Part shown: piece after piece, positions 11,298-22,774 of the stretch
How positions within the stretch are numbered: position 1 is the stretch's first letter
How the letters are laid out: each line of letters begins with the position of its first letter
Assembly (NCBI GenBank): GCA_030549775.1
Contig: CM060171.1
Location: forward strand, 1,604,001 to 1,668,000
DNA: 64,000 nt
Direction of reading: 5' to 3'
DNA from: Tamarix chinensis
Taxonomy: Eukaryota > Streptophyta > Magnoliopsida > Caryophyllales > Tamaricaceae
Made by a program: the position numbers and the translations under genes
The notes under the pieces: model-generated
What the model was told of the DNA's origin: nothing
The model's database searches: none
The model's input: the letters and a program-made list of their open reading frames with translations, nothing else

Positions 11298-11309
11298 TGG
11301 TATCAGACC
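11298..11309 (+). other. tRNA-iMet primer binding site, Copia family 3
   Basis: Reads TGGTATCAGACC, one change from the standard TGGTATCAGAGC complementary to the 3' end of initiator tRNA-Met, three bases after the LTR end. Confidence 0.8.
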
Positions 11310-11339
11310 TATGGTTGTTAAAGAGATCTAGTAATCAGA

Positions 11340-11503
11340 ATGGGCACAAGATTCGATAGTGAGAAGTTCAATCAGTTCGTCAATTTTGAATTATGGAAAT
11401 TGAAGATGCGGGCGATTATAATTTAGAACAGATTAGAAAAGGCATTATTCGAACAAGCTAGATTCGATAACGGATGAGAGATTTAAAGGCCCTATATACC
11501 ATA
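11340..11503 (+). pseudogene. Copia family 3 gag, N-terminal fragment
   Basis: ATG at 11,340 opens MGTRFDSEKFNQFVNFELW, then KLKMRAII, the usual Copia gag start (KF.G.NF..WK.KM.A.L). A stop follows after about 30 codons and another downstream. The fragment ends where long LTR copy A begins at 11,504. Confidence 0.7.
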
Positions 11504-11548
11504 TGTAACACCCCCAAAATTTACTATTGAAAAATTTCAATTCATTTA

Positions 11549-12597
11549 CACTATATTTGATTCATGGAAAAAAACGAGGAAAGAAAAAAAACTGATGGAA
11601 AATATTTTTTATGCGTTTGGTTACCTAAAAAATTAAAGAGAAAGAAAATAGGAAAAAAAATAGAAGGAAAAGTTAAACTGATATACTTTCCTCAACTTTA
11701 TCAGAGGAAAGAAAGGAAAATCGGTGGAAAATTATTCGACCCGCACCTCATCCATCAACCATAACTCACTCCGCACAACTTCCTTCTCCCTCTGGACTGG
11801 CAGAAAGGCCGTGCGTGCGCATAGGTCTTGTACGATAATATCACTATCCCACTACGTGGTGTGAGGAAATGAAGATCTTGTACACGCGCAGGTCTTGTAC
11901 CTTCCCTCCATTTCCTCATATGACAATTCAATGCACAGGACATGATAAAAGTTTGGAAGACAGGACAAAAAAAAATAGAAAATTAAATTATGCGCCTAGG
12001 CCATGACATGGTTGTCAGAATTCTTTCTCCTCCTTTTTTCCCACTCGTTCAATTTATTTTAAAATATTTTTTAATTATTATATATATATATATATAATAT
12101 TTATTATATTTAAACTTAAAAATTGCACCAAAAATATTATTTATGTGGTATTAAAATTATATATTAAAAATATTAATGACTAAAATTTATACCTAACATT
12201 AATAAAGAAACAAATTTTTGTTTTTAATTGTGTTCCAAAAATATATATAGTATTATTACTTTTGGTTTCTGCTCCTCTATTTTTATTCCTTCAAAATACT
12301 TAATTTCAGTACGATACATTCTTAATAGATGCGTAAACGAACGAAAAAAAATGTCATATACTCTTATCAAAAGTAAATATATATATAAGTATTTAAATAA
12401 TATCATCTAATTTTTCTTAGAATTTTATTTCTATATATCAAACAGTAAAAATATTTTTCAAGAATTCAATTTTCCACAAAATATTTTCCAACAATCAAAC
12501 AAAGAAAAGAAAATTATTTTTTTTTATTTTATTTCCTTCAATTTTCTTTCCTCTACATTTTCCTTTTCACTTAACTTTCTACAAACCAAACATAGCC
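11549..12597. mobile_element. Tourist-like (PIF/Harbinger) non-autonomous transposon, 1,049 bp
   Basis: TTA occurs directly on both sides (11,546-11,548 and 12,598-12,600). The ends are imperfect inverted repeats: CACTATATTTGATTCATGG at left and, reverse-complemented, GGCTATGTTTGGTTTGTAG at right, followed in both by purine-rich GGAAAG-type DNA. A TTA duplication and ...TGTTTGGTT ends are typical of Tourist/PIF-Harbinger. It splits the first ~50 bases of long LTR copy A from the rest. The interior is AT-rich with no transposase. Confidence 0.7.
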
Positions 12598-13212
12598 TTA
12601 AAAGAGTTAGCGGAAGCAAAATATAAGATTACGAATTCTATCGCACCTTTAGTACCAGACCAGTTCACTCCTACTGTTCCAGTACCAAGTGCTAAGGCTA
12701 AAAGTGTAAAATACAATTTACAAGAACTCAAACCATAAATAAATCAGAGTAGTGTAGTAAACCATTTACAAGAGTAGAATCCATCGATGGTGGTTACAAG
12801 AATACAAGTTACATTAAAACTAGGAGTTAAAAGAGAGAGAGGTGAACCCTAAAGGATTCTAGATAATCCTTATGCTCTTTCCTATTGTCCACTTGAATAG
12901 CTCCTGAACAAGGACTTGCAAGGGACACTGCCTATTGAATAGGCAGGGGCCCCACGATTGGAACCCTTCAGTACTATAGTACTGAGTAACCCTTTAAAAA
13001 TACACTTAAAAGTAGGCCCACAATATAACACATGATACAAAATTATATTCATACATAATGACAGGTGTATACATAATATTCACATCCATACATTCACATA
13101 CTTAACAAGTCAACCAGATATTAATAGGTCATAATGTATAATCAATACTTCTGGGCCTTAAGCCATTAGTCCATCATTATTCAATCATCTCACGGGTTTT
13201 ATATATATCCAT

Positions 13213-13538
13213 GTGAGTGCGGGAACCCCACTATTATAGCCGATGGACTGGAATACATACAGGGTAGAATGATTCTGACCACTATTATTCGTCGGTGGAC
13301 CGGTCATGCAGGGTAAAACGCTCCTGGCCACTATTATTAGCCGGTGGACCGGCTTGGCCCAAATTCACATGGTGTTTCATTGTAAGTACTTAGTGTATTT
13401 TTCATGTCTTAGCTTCATTAAGTTTGGTTTGTTGAGCACGGAATCCCTCACTATTATAGTCGGTGGACCGGTCATGCAGGGCAAAACACTCCTGGCCACT
13501 ATTATTCGCCTGTGGACCGGTCTGGGTCCGACTCAATA
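13213..13538 (-). repeat. CCGGTGG internal array, copy A
   Basis: Several copies of CCACTATTATAGCCGGTGG-type words followed by GACCGGTC and spaced about 50-60 bases. They form two blocks split by a CATGGTGTTTCATTGTAAG linker; the blocks open GTGAGTGCGGGAACCCC and GAGCACGGAATCCC. The same two-block design recurs in every copy of this LTR. Confidence 0.8.
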
Positions 13539-14379
13539 ATCTTCCTCTTTAAGTGATTAGTATCTTATTCGAAAGTATTTCACCCTTGACATGCATGTCA
13601 CCGACCTCTACTTCTATCCTCCCGAGAGGACCCGTCCCATATCTTGAGACCTTTGAGCCTCTTATCACACCCTAATATCCATTCCTCCTTACATTTACTC
13701 ATAACAAAGACCCAACTCCTAAGGGTGTGGGTTGAGACCCATTACCTTATACCATTCAAATTCTCTTACTACCACCCTCTAGGGTTTTCCCTTGAAACCC
13801 TAATCGGACCTATGTGGCCCAACTTTTCTTTTATCGTCCAATACCTCATCTCATTTAGATTCAACTCAAACTCTATCACTCTACTCACCAATTATACATG
13901 TGACCGTAAAACCTTAGTTGGCCGCTCACACCCTAACACCTTTCTTACGTAAGGATCATCCCATGCAAACCCTAGAAATCTTCCATATAAGAGTTACATC
14001 ACTCATTCATTTTGATCATAACCTCCTTTTATTTTCCCCCTCATGGATCATGAGATAATAAGGTCACTTTATGTCCCCTTAGTCAACTTACTTCTCAATT
14101 GTTCCTTTTTATCCTTTCACCCCATATCCTATTATTAAACATCCTAGCATGCATGTCTTAGAGGGTCACATCATATAACATCGTACGCACAACATATATA
14201 ATCATCATCCACATGCCATAAGGAAGTCACATAAGCACACCTTCACTCCAAGTTTCACTACAAATGATTAATCATTAAGCATAAAGTACATAATATGGCA
14301 TAAATCATGGCACATAAGACACGCAACCCACATATAGTTGTTCTTAGCCATATCCTTACTTGTTTCAGGTTACCAAAAT

Positions 14380-14960
14380 ATCTCCCACACTTATTAGGTC
14401 ACCAATCACCCTTCATAACTAATACACTTATCATTTTTCCCCTTTGGTTGATTAGATTACCAAATTGCCCTTCTCCTTTGTTATCATTACTAAATTGCCC
14501 TTTAGTTGGATAAATTACCAAATTACCCTTCTTCATTATCATAATTACCAATTTTCCCTTTAGTTGGTTAAATAATTACTAATTCACCCTTTAGTTTGTT
14601 AAATTACCAAATTACCCTTCTTCGTTATCATAATTACCAAATTGCCCCTTTAGTTGGATAAATTACCAAATAACCCTTCTTCATTGTTATAATTACTAAT
14701 TTACCCTTAGTTGGTGAAGTTACCAACTTACCCTTCTTCCTTCATTATCATAATTACCAAATTGCCCCTTTAGGTGGATAAATTACCAAATAGCCCCTCT
14801 TCATTATCATAATTACCAATTTACCCTTTTTGTTGGTTAAGTTACCAAATTGCCTTTCTCCATTTTCATAATTACCAAATTACCTTGCTCTTTAATTATA
14901 TTATCATTTTACCTTCATTTACACCGAATTACCATTTTACCCTTCTCTTTTATTAAATTA
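14380..14960 (-). repeat. TACCAAATTACCCTT minisatellite, copy A
   Basis: Degenerate tandem repeats of about 30-40 bases with cores like AATTACCAAATTGCCCTT and linkers such as TTAGTTGGATA or TCTTCATTATCATA. The same repeat occurs in copy B at 28,890-29,875 but is not the one seen in copies D, E or F. Confidence 0.75.
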
Positions 14961-16065
14961 TCTTTTTACCCTTCTCCACCTAGACTAACCATCGCCTACT
15001 AGGGTTTCTCCTTGAAACCCTAATCTGGACTATATGGCCCAAGCCTCTCCTTATCCTTCACAGCCTACACTTTCCTTTGATTCCAACAACATCACTTCAC
15101 CCAACCTACTCCAAACATCACAACACAACTCTCTAACTTCCCCATGTGATAATGAACCCTAGTCGGTCACCCCCGAAAAATCCTAATACACCTCTTTTCT
15201 TTTATACCTTCCCCTAATACACAAACTTCAATCCCTATTTAACTTGCCTCACACCCTCCATGTGAAACACTCCTAATCACAACCCAAAATCCAACCAAAC
15301 TCCTTAATCTCTCTCACAAAACCCCTACACTTAGGATTTTTTCCCCAAAATCCCTAATTAGGCTCCTATGCATACTTCTACCAACCCACGCACTATCTCT
15401 TCCCCAAGCACTTCAATCACCCAAAATACTCTTTACTCCCCATGTTTAACCCTCAAACTAACTTTTCTTACATAAGCTTTTCCTCCATGCAAAGACTAAA
15501 CACCCCATGTAAGGCTCACACTTCCCAAGCAAGATTTTACCCTAAATCTTCACTTTATTACTTTCTTCCTTTATTTTCTCTCCCATATTTCATAATGCTC
15601 TTAGGCCTTTCTCCATTTCTCCTCACTCACTCCACTCTCTTTTTTTTTCTTTTAGTTTCCCCACAACCACTCAAACTTGCCTAAGGGCTCTAAGCATGCA
15701 TGTCATATCATAACAACCATATATAAGAGAATGTCATACATAAAAGTCATATAACCCATTTTAAACATAATATAAATCATACTCAACATACCTTAGCTCC
15801 TTGAAAGCCAAGCTGCACTACACACATACTTAGTTCACATTCAAAAATAAGCACACATCACATACCATTACACCCATAAGCACACAATTCATAATAAAAC
15901 CCAAAGCCTTAACTATATCTTTACCTAATAGGAAACCAAGTTTGGAGCATGAATCCTATGCCTCCTCACGGGAAGGGTTTTGTTCACAACCTATAAAAAT
16001 AGCATACTGGTCATTTAACCTTTTTTCTACTCTTTTTTCCTTTTTTTATTTCCCTAATTAAATAT

Positions 16066-16082
16066 TAGTAGTAGTAGTAGTA

Positions 16083-16119
<37 letters not shown>

Positions 16120-16125
16120 TAATAA
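16066..16125. repeat. (TAG)n/(TAA)n microsatellite
   Basis: Runs of TAG then TAA/AAT trinucleotides. Copies D, E, F/G carry AAT-type runs at the corresponding place, so this is a constant feature of the LTR family. Confidence 0.85.
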
Positions 16126-16149
16126 TATCAAAACAATATTTAGAAAAAA

Positions 16150-17350
16150 ATATACTAAGTAGGTATAAGGGCACATCCAGAAGGGTTAGCAGGCAAAGGG
16201 GTTGTGGCGGCGGCAACGGTGTTGGTGATTGAAAAATAAGGGTTTGGGGTTGGGAAAGAGGAGAGGATTTTGGGTTTCTTAGGTGGTGGTGGAGGCACAC
16301 GGTAGGGTTTCTAGGTCAAAGGGGGTTATGGTAGTGGTGGTGGCATCTCATGATAGCGACGTAGGTGGCGGCAGTGGTGGTGGTCAAGAGGAAATAAGAG
16401 AAAAGGAGGACAAAGGAGGGGAAAGGAAGGGGAAGTGGTGGTGTGGTAAGGTAGGGGTGAGTTTTCTGGGTAAGAAGGGAGGTAGTGAGGGCAGTGGCAG
16501 CACAAGCAGCGGTGAGGGGTGTAGCTGCCCACTTTGCACAGGTGGGTCAAGAAGAGGAAGGAGAGTTAGGGGAAGGGAGGAGGATTGTTGGGTGGAGGGT
16601 GATGTAGAGAAGAGGAAGGGAAGGTGTGACGATGGTAGCGCAAGATGACGACGACAGTGGAGGGGCGCAAAGGCAATAATGGCGCAGCGCGATGGCAGTA
16701 GTGGCCGCGGTTGAAGGGGCTATGCGAGTAAGGTTGGGGGTGTTTGATCGGCATAAAAAAGAGAGAATTGAGGGTGCAAGAAGGTGTTTTATAGGGGAAA
16801 TGGTTGGGGGAAGTGGATAAATGAGGAAAGAAGACAAGGTGAGGGGGTGGTTGTCTACCGACTAGCGTGCATGCCAGCATAGTTGCACAACAGAGGGACA
16901 GGACAGTGATGTTGTAGGAGGATATAGAGGTTAGGTGGGGGAGTTGGGGTTGCAAGAGGGAGGAGGACCATGTAGGGTAGTACCAGCTGCACGCCTTGCT
17001 GGTCTAGATGAGGAAAGGGGGAAGAGAGAGAGGGAAAGAGATGTGAAGCAGCCATGCCCGACAACTCCAATCTGAGGGAGGTTGAAGATAGGGGTAGAAG
17101 GGGAAGAAGAAAAAAAAGAAGGGATAAAAGGGGAAAAGAGAGAGAGTGAGGGTGTGGGCATCCATGCTGAGCCGCGCGGAGAAGAAAGAAAAAAGGAAAG
17201 AGTAGGCTGAGGGAGGGAAAGGAAAGGAGAGGAGGGGGAAGGAGGAGTTGGGCCTACGCTGGGCGTGGCCCAATCAGTCGAGGGAGGGGAAACTAAGAAA
17301 AAAAAAGAAAAGGAAAAAAAGGAGAAAGAAAAGGAATAAAAAGGAAAAAT
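16150..17350. repeat. GC/purine-rich island of long LTR copy A
   Basis: Strongly purine-rich on the plus strand with GGCGG, GGTGG and GGAAGG runs. On the minus (element-sense) strand a TATAAAA box lies at 16,787-16,793. Long open frames here come from the biased composition, not from a gene: no domain is seen and the matching islands of other copies are not aligned in frame. Confidence 0.6.
16787..16793 (-). promoter_or_regulatory. Candidate TATA box of long LTR copy A
   Basis: The minus strand reads TATAAAA inside the GC/purine island. Copies D, E and G have TATA boxes in the equivalent region, which supports a promoter rather than chance. Confidence 0.4.
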
Positions 17351-17641
17351 GAGGTGGTTAGGTGGTTTGAGTTTTTTTTTAAAAATTTAGGAATAATAAA
17401 AATCAGTAATAATAATAAAATAATTTTTTTATTGATTAGAAATTATTACTATGATTTAATTATAATTTATTTTAGTTTAGCATTTCATTATAGCCTCCAC
17501 TAATTAGATCCGTACATCATTTTTGTCCTTTTATGGCCATAATTATTATTATTATTACATTATTATTATTTTATTAGAAATGGTATATATATTATCCTTA
17601 TTTTATTTTTGATTCCTAAAATTGGGTTTTGGGGTAGTATA

Positions 17642-18770
17642 GCTTGCCTCATTGTTTTGGGTTGAAACATACTTATATGCATCTAAATATCAAACCTTAG
17701 CCTCATAACAAAGAAACTAGCCATATATTCTTCTCACAATTTGACCCTATTAAGCACCGCATCAAAGTGATCATGGTAGTCCCTAATAGTGTCATTTTGG
17801 ATCAAATTTTCTAGCTATGCTATCGGATCATCATAAATTTCTCCAAACCGGTCACCAATGATCCTAACATGCTAGCTCCAACTAAGAAGTAATGTAGTCA
17901 TCAAGGATTTAAAAAAGGTGTGATGCTAATTTCACCTTATGGTCCGCTTGGATTGGGGTGAATCGGGGTAAGTGTAAACATTAGAAATTAACCTAGGTAA
18001 AGGGAATAAAGATAAATCGGGGTAAATGTTTTAAAATGCTGTTTGGATGATATTAACATAACCTGAGTGAATTGAGGTGAATGTTTTAAAAATTTCTTTT
18101 AGATTGAGGTCAATGAAGGTTAAAAAAAATAAAAAAATGAGATATATACCCTTGTATTAAATAGATAAGTCCTATTGAGGGGTATTTTGGTCCTATTAGG
18201 TCAAAAATTTATTTATTCTTTCACCTTCACATCGATTATCCTCGAAATCAGAGTTTAATAAAAAAGAAGTTAATCAAGGTAAATGGAGGTGAAACATCAA
18301 CCCCGATTCACCTAGGTAGACTAATTAAAATTGGTACTCAAACAGGGTGAATCAATTGATTCACCTTTGTTAACCCCCTTTCACCCCAATCCAAACGTAC
18401 TATTAAAGTCATCTTGCATATTATCTATGTGGAAAAATTGCTCGCATTTATAAACCCACTCCTTAACTCCATCTCCATCGAATCTAGGAAAATCAATCTT
18501 TGATAACCTAGTAGCACAAGTACATGAATTAGTATTACCCGCATGAGTCAAATGAATAGAGATTCCATATTATTCATGCTCCTAATTATGCTTGGTTGTT
18601 CTCCAATTTGATGTATCGTGCCTCCTTGGTATGACTTGAAAACTTAGTAAACATGTTCTTGAATAGTATTAATTGCATCCTTAAGTTTATCCTCCATAGA
18701 ATTGATTCTTTGATTAAGAGGTTCTTCGATCTCCTTGACACTAGTATGTGTTTTAGTACCATCAGTCGTG
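17642..18770 (-). pseudogene. Gypsy gag, downstream of the 18.8-kb LTR, split by a MITE
   Basis: Read leftwards: an N-terminal coiled-coil-like segment (RIDSMEDKLKDAINTIQEHV) near 18,700; an IDFPRFDGDGVKEWVYKCEQ pattern near 18,470; then, past the MITE, IRDYHDHFDAVLNRV, EEYMASFF and MFQPKTMRQAI near 17,700-17,850. These are the ordered landmarks of plant chromovirus-type gag. It ends abruptly at long LTR copy A. A separate gag copy sits at 22,370-22,760, so two gypsy copies are represented. Confidence 0.75.
17940..18402. mobile_element. Tourist-like MITE, 463 bp
   Basis: Flanked by TTA on both sides (17,937-17,939; 18,403-18,405). The inverted ends are TGGTCCGCTTGGATTGGGGT and TAGTACGTTTGGATTGGGGT, an excellent match with four differences in twenty. 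Interior AT-rich, non-coding. It interrupts a gypsy gag. A second member, inverted, lies at 25,627-26,087. Confidence 0.85.
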
Positions 18771-18793
18771 TTAAATTATCCTAGGTATCGATT

Positions 18794-19050
18794 TGTTGTA
18801 ATACAAAATAATTGAGGAATCCAATGAAAATCCAGGAACCACTTAGGAAATATAGATTTTCAAGAGTATAAATTGAGAATAAAGAGGGAAAGAGAAAAAG
18901 ATGGAATCCTTATTTATCAACGCAACCTCTCGAAATTGTCATAATTGTCTATTTATATAGAGAGGCTTGGATCAATACAAGCAGTTACTAATTTAAATGA
19001 CACAACTGCTGAAAGGTAGCTACCTCTATTTACATAATCCTATATCGCCC
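18794..19050 (-). repeat. Short LTR shared by two gypsy copies
   Basis: About 255-267 bp on the minus strand, from CGATATAGGATTATG (~19,048; or TGATAGGG at 19,060) to ATTACAACA (18,794), with a TATATAAATAG box near 18,955. Immediately upstream is the end of a gypsy pol and a GACAAGGCTCTT...AGGGAAGGG purine tract; downstream is gag. Size fits the short LTRs of Reina-like chromoviruses. No clear primer site is readable. Confidence 0.6.
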
Positions 19051-19129
19051 TTCCCTATCAAAGAGCCTTGTCCTTAAGGCTGGAAGGAGGGTTACTTCTG
19101 CAGCAGATCATCAAAACCATAGTCACAGC

Positions 19130-19360
19130 CTATCCTTTATACTTAACCATTTTCCTGGTCAGTTGTGGGGTGTGGTGAAATTTGAGAAGATACAGGAGAA
19201 TGACCAACATGTTGACGAAGTTGAGAGACATGAAAGGTAGGATGAATCTGACTTCCAGGAGGTAAAGCCAATTTAAAACCAACAGATCCCACTTTATCAA
19301 AAATACAATAAGGATCAAAGTACCTTGGGGAAAGATAGTTGTTGGAATATCTGAACACAT
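19130..19360 (-). pseudogene. Gypsy integrase C-terminus / chromodomain region
   Basis: Two overlapping frames read leftwards give the integrase tail pattern LSPRYFDPYCIFDKVGSVGF, then LALPPGSQIHPTFHVSQLRQ and HVG. This precedes the chromodomain in plant chromoviruses. Frameshifts occur between and after these pieces; only weak chromodomain-like sequence follows before the LTR. Confidence 0.75.
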
Positions 19361-20690
19361 TCTATAGGGCTGAAGCTTAAAATAAACTAAATCTCCTACT
19401 TCAAAGAATCAAAAGTCCTATCGGTGCGGTGAGAATTTGTCAACTGCATCATCCTATGTTGAGCCCTTTGAAGATGAAATTAAAGAAATCGAATCATTTT
19501 CTCCCTTTGCTGCAAACTTTGATCTACTAAATCTACCTTAGAAGCTCCTGGTAGGTAAGATAAATGCAGAGGTGGTGGTTATCCATACATTATTTTGTAA
19601 GGAGTACTATGTGTAGCAGTTTGAAATTAGATCTTGTACCACTGTCTGGCCAAAGGCAACCACTTAACTTAAAATTTAGGAGAATCACAACACATAGACC
19701 TTAAATAGGTTTCTAAACACCTATTGACCACCTCAGTCTGTCCATATGCTCAAGGTGGTAGGATGTAGAAAAATTCAATTTTACTCCCTGAAGAGCAAAG
19801 AATTCCTTCCAAAATCCACTGAGAAATATTATATCGCTGCCATTGGAAGGCCATGTTATTTATAGATTTATTCAAGAAAAACCTGTGCAAGCAATGCATG
19901 GATGTGATAATGCCACAAAATGTGTAGCCTTACTAAGTCTATCAACTACCACCATCACAACTGACCGAGCGTGATAGATAAGTAAACCTTATATAAAATC
20001 CATGGAAACATCTGTCCATATGTGATAAGGAACGGGTAATGGTTGGGGAAGCCTTGGAGATGCAGAGTTATCATTTTTTCACCTTTGAAAAACATAACAA
20101 GATCTCACAAAATTATGGAATTCCTGATGTATACCCTTCTAATAAAGCAAATTTGAGTCTACGGAGAGTTACATCCCTACCTGAATGACCTCTGGTAGGG
20201 GTTGACTGCATCCACTCTGTTAAAGAATTTCTAAGTTGAGAATCATTTCCCACAACCAGTTTATGATGCCTCTAGAATGAGAATTTGGATCTCCCTTCAA
20301 ATCTTTGATCATCTATTGAAGTGTAGGATCATTTTCCCAGTTTGAATTTGTGCTTATAAACCTAACTGGATGGCTTGAAGGGAAAGTAGTAAAGCTTGAG
20401 GACTAGATACTCTTGACAAAGCATCAGCGGCGACATTATTTTTCCCTTGCTTATATAGTATTTCATAGTCAAAATCCATCAGTTTTTCCAACCATGACTA
20501 TTGAAGGATATATTTTAGACCGATGATAAAATGCCTATTCAACAAATAATTCCTCCATTTTAACACAGCAAAACCCACCGCTAACAACTCCTTTTCATAC
20601 ACTGAAAGACCTTGATGAACATATCCCAATGCCTTCCTAATGAATTATAATGGATGATGATCTTGCATAAGCACTGCACCTATTCCATAA
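19361..20690 (-). pseudogene. Gypsy RNase H and integrase, heavily decayed
   Basis: Between the reverse transcriptase and the integrase tail the minus strand keeps scattered integrase matches in shifting frames (HGLPMAAI and DFGRNSLLFRE near 19,810-19,860). Stops are frequent. Assigned by position and these short matches; the catalytic triad could not be traced. Confidence 0.5.
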
Positions 20691-21880
20691 CCACAAGCAT
20701 CATTCTGCTACGAAAGTTCTGTTGAAATCTGGTAGTTCCACTACCAGTACAGGTACTATGGTGAGGGCAATTGTAAGTTGCTGGAAGGCACTGGTAGCAA
20801 TGTCAGACCAAGAAAAATATTCTTTCTTCAACAATTGAGTTGCAAATATCCTTTACTAACAAGTAAGGCCCAAAAACCATCTCAATTGCTTGGTTGTTTG
20901 AGGTGAAGGTCAATTCTGTATAGCATCAACTTTTGAAGGATCCGTAGCAATTCCTTCTTGTGAAATGATATGTCTTATGTACTTCGCTTGTGAAACAGCA
21001 AAGAAACACTTGCTATGCCAGCATAAAGGTGGTGTTACCTCATCAAAGAAAATATCACAGAGTGGTGAGTCACATGTTCAATCAATGAGGAGTTATATAC
21101 CAATATATCATCAAAGAAAACTAAAACAAACTTCGTCAATTGTTTTTAAAAAATGGTATTCAACAAGTGGTGAAAAGTGGAAGGAGCATCAGCTAATCTG
21201 AAAGGCGTCACTAAATACTCATAATGTCCATTACGAGTCTTCAAAGCTATTTTGAAGATCTTTTGGTTCCATCAGAAGTTGATGGTAGACTGCCCTAAGG
21301 CCATTTAGATTAAACCTTAGAACCACCCAACTCATCCTTCAAGTCTCTTTCATTAGCGGAATAGGAAACCTATCCTTCATTGTGTTCCCATTGAGATCCC
21401 TATAATCAACACCAAGTCTCCATGATCCATCTTTCTTTTCTACCAACACTAACAAAGAAGCATAGGGATTGCTACTGTGTTGAATAGTGCCTGAAGTTAG
21501 CATCTCATTCACCAATTTCTCAATAGCATCTTTTTGATACGAAGCTTATCTACAGGTTCCTTCATTCACAGGATTGGGGCTTCTAGTATGCTATGATTAT
21601 GACCTTTTCGTAATGGTGGCATTGACAATGAAGAAGGTTTAGAAAATACATCAGCATAGTCTTCCAATATATCAGTTATGGATGATGACATAGTAGTGAC
21701 AGTTCATGGAGCATGGGTGCTGAGGGAAGATAACAAAGCTGATGTGTCACCTGTAAGGATAGAAGGGAGACTTGAATCATAGATAACTGCTCTCCTTGAG
21801 AAATAATTGTACTTTCTGGTCATGCTTTGAGAGTTTTTAATGCAGAAATGGAAGCTCCCCTCAACACATGCTTTTTCCTT
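20690..21880 (-). pseudogene. Gypsy reverse transcriptase, decayed
   Basis: The minus strand around 21,120 reads FVLVFFDDILVYN, the F-x-D-D catalytic motif of Ty3-gypsy reverse transcriptase with its second and third residues intact. It is followed by KCVFAVSQAKYI, RHIISQEGIATDPSKVDAIQ and LRWFLGL at ~20,990-20,870, the standard order of the RT thumb/connection. Several frameshifts and stops separate them. Confidence 0.75.
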
Positions 21881-21887
21881 TTTACAA

Positions 21888-22130
21888 CTAAATAGTTAAC
21901 TTGTTAAAATCACAAACACTGAGTCTCAATGTAGCTAACCACTGTATTCCTAACACCATGTCACAACAACCTAATGGTATCACCATCATATCAGCCTGAT
22001 ATCCCACTGCACTAGTAAGGGCACTAAATGATATATGGGGTTTATTATCAGGACAAGGATTCCCTATTTCAAGTTCGCCACTACTGAATTCACCTTCTTC
22101 TTCCCCTGATTCTTCTCCTACTTCCAACAA
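21888..22130 (-). pseudogene. Gypsy aspartic protease, C-terminal part
   Basis: Eighty residues read leftwards. An acidic spacer (EVGEESGEEEGEFSSGE) is followed by ADMMVIPLGCCDMVLGIQWL and ATLRLSVCDFNKLTI, the C-terminal half of the chromovirus retropepsin (DMVLGIQWL..LG...WDF..L). The catalytic D-S-G segment is not in this frame. Confidence 0.75.
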
Positions 22131-22369
22131 ATACCACTTTGCCTAAGGGTGGGGATATGCTTATTTTTATTTTTATGTTGATTGGAGTGTTGGGTTTTAA
22201 GTTGGACAAGGCAGGTTTATGATCAGATTTGCTATGGTAGAGTTTGAAGGTAAGGGATAGAAGTTACTGATTTTGTAAGAGGACATATATCACTTTGTCA
22301 ATGATTGAGGATGAGTTGTAAGTGTAAAGGTCTATCTCACTGATTTTGGTTGGAAAATTCTACCATGAC

Positions 22370-22760
22370 CCTGAATATCCATTTTCAATCCAGTAATGAA
22401 GCAACTTACTAGATATTCTTCAAGCAGATCAACTCTGGTCAATACTTAGTCAAAATGATCATGATAATCGAAAAATGATCCCATTTGTTGCAAATTCTTT
22501 AATTCTGCCATAAGGGTCATCATATACATCTCCAAATTCACAAATGACACAAACATATTTATTCCAACTAGGGAGCATAGTACTTATCATGTTAAATCCT
22601 TGCCCTCTAAATGTATTTTCGCGAACTAGACTTTCACTAGTATTGTCGATTAGAAAAAAATGCTCACATTTTTATATCCAAACCTTAACTCCTATCCATT
22701 AAATTTGGGGAAGTCAATTTTTGATAATCTGGTTGCACAAGAATCAGAATTAACCAGAGA
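22370..22760 (-). pseudogene. Gypsy gag of the upstream copy, decayed
   Basis: Minus-strand pieces IDFPKFNG (near 22,710), KNVSIFF, LMAELKNLQQMGSFFDYHDH, then LLEEYLVSCFITGL (near 22,390) parallel the gag at 17,642-18,770. It belongs with the protease and reverse transcriptase to its left. The N-terminal part is interrupted by a solo LTR at 22,775. Confidence 0.65.
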
Positions 22761-22774
22761 TGGCATATGGTTCT

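Larger units (their letters stand above)
11504..17641 (-). repeat. Long LTR family, copy A (minus orientation)
   Basis: Starts TGTAACACCCCCAAAAT at 11,504 (element-sense LTR end) and ends near GGGGTAGTATA at 17,641 (decayed LTR start). Without the 1.05-kb MITE it is about 5.1 kb. Family landmarks run left to right: TACCAGACCAGTTCACTCCT and CCAAGTGCTAAGGCTAA near 12,650; the CCGGTGG array (13,213-13,538); a TACCAAATTACCCTT array (14,380-14,960); AAT microsatellite (~16,065); GC/purine island (16,150-17,350). The left flank is Copia family 3 gag and the right flank is gypsy gag, with no matching target duplication, so the locus is rearranged. Protein-length frames inside come from low-complexity DNA. 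Confidence 0.7.
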
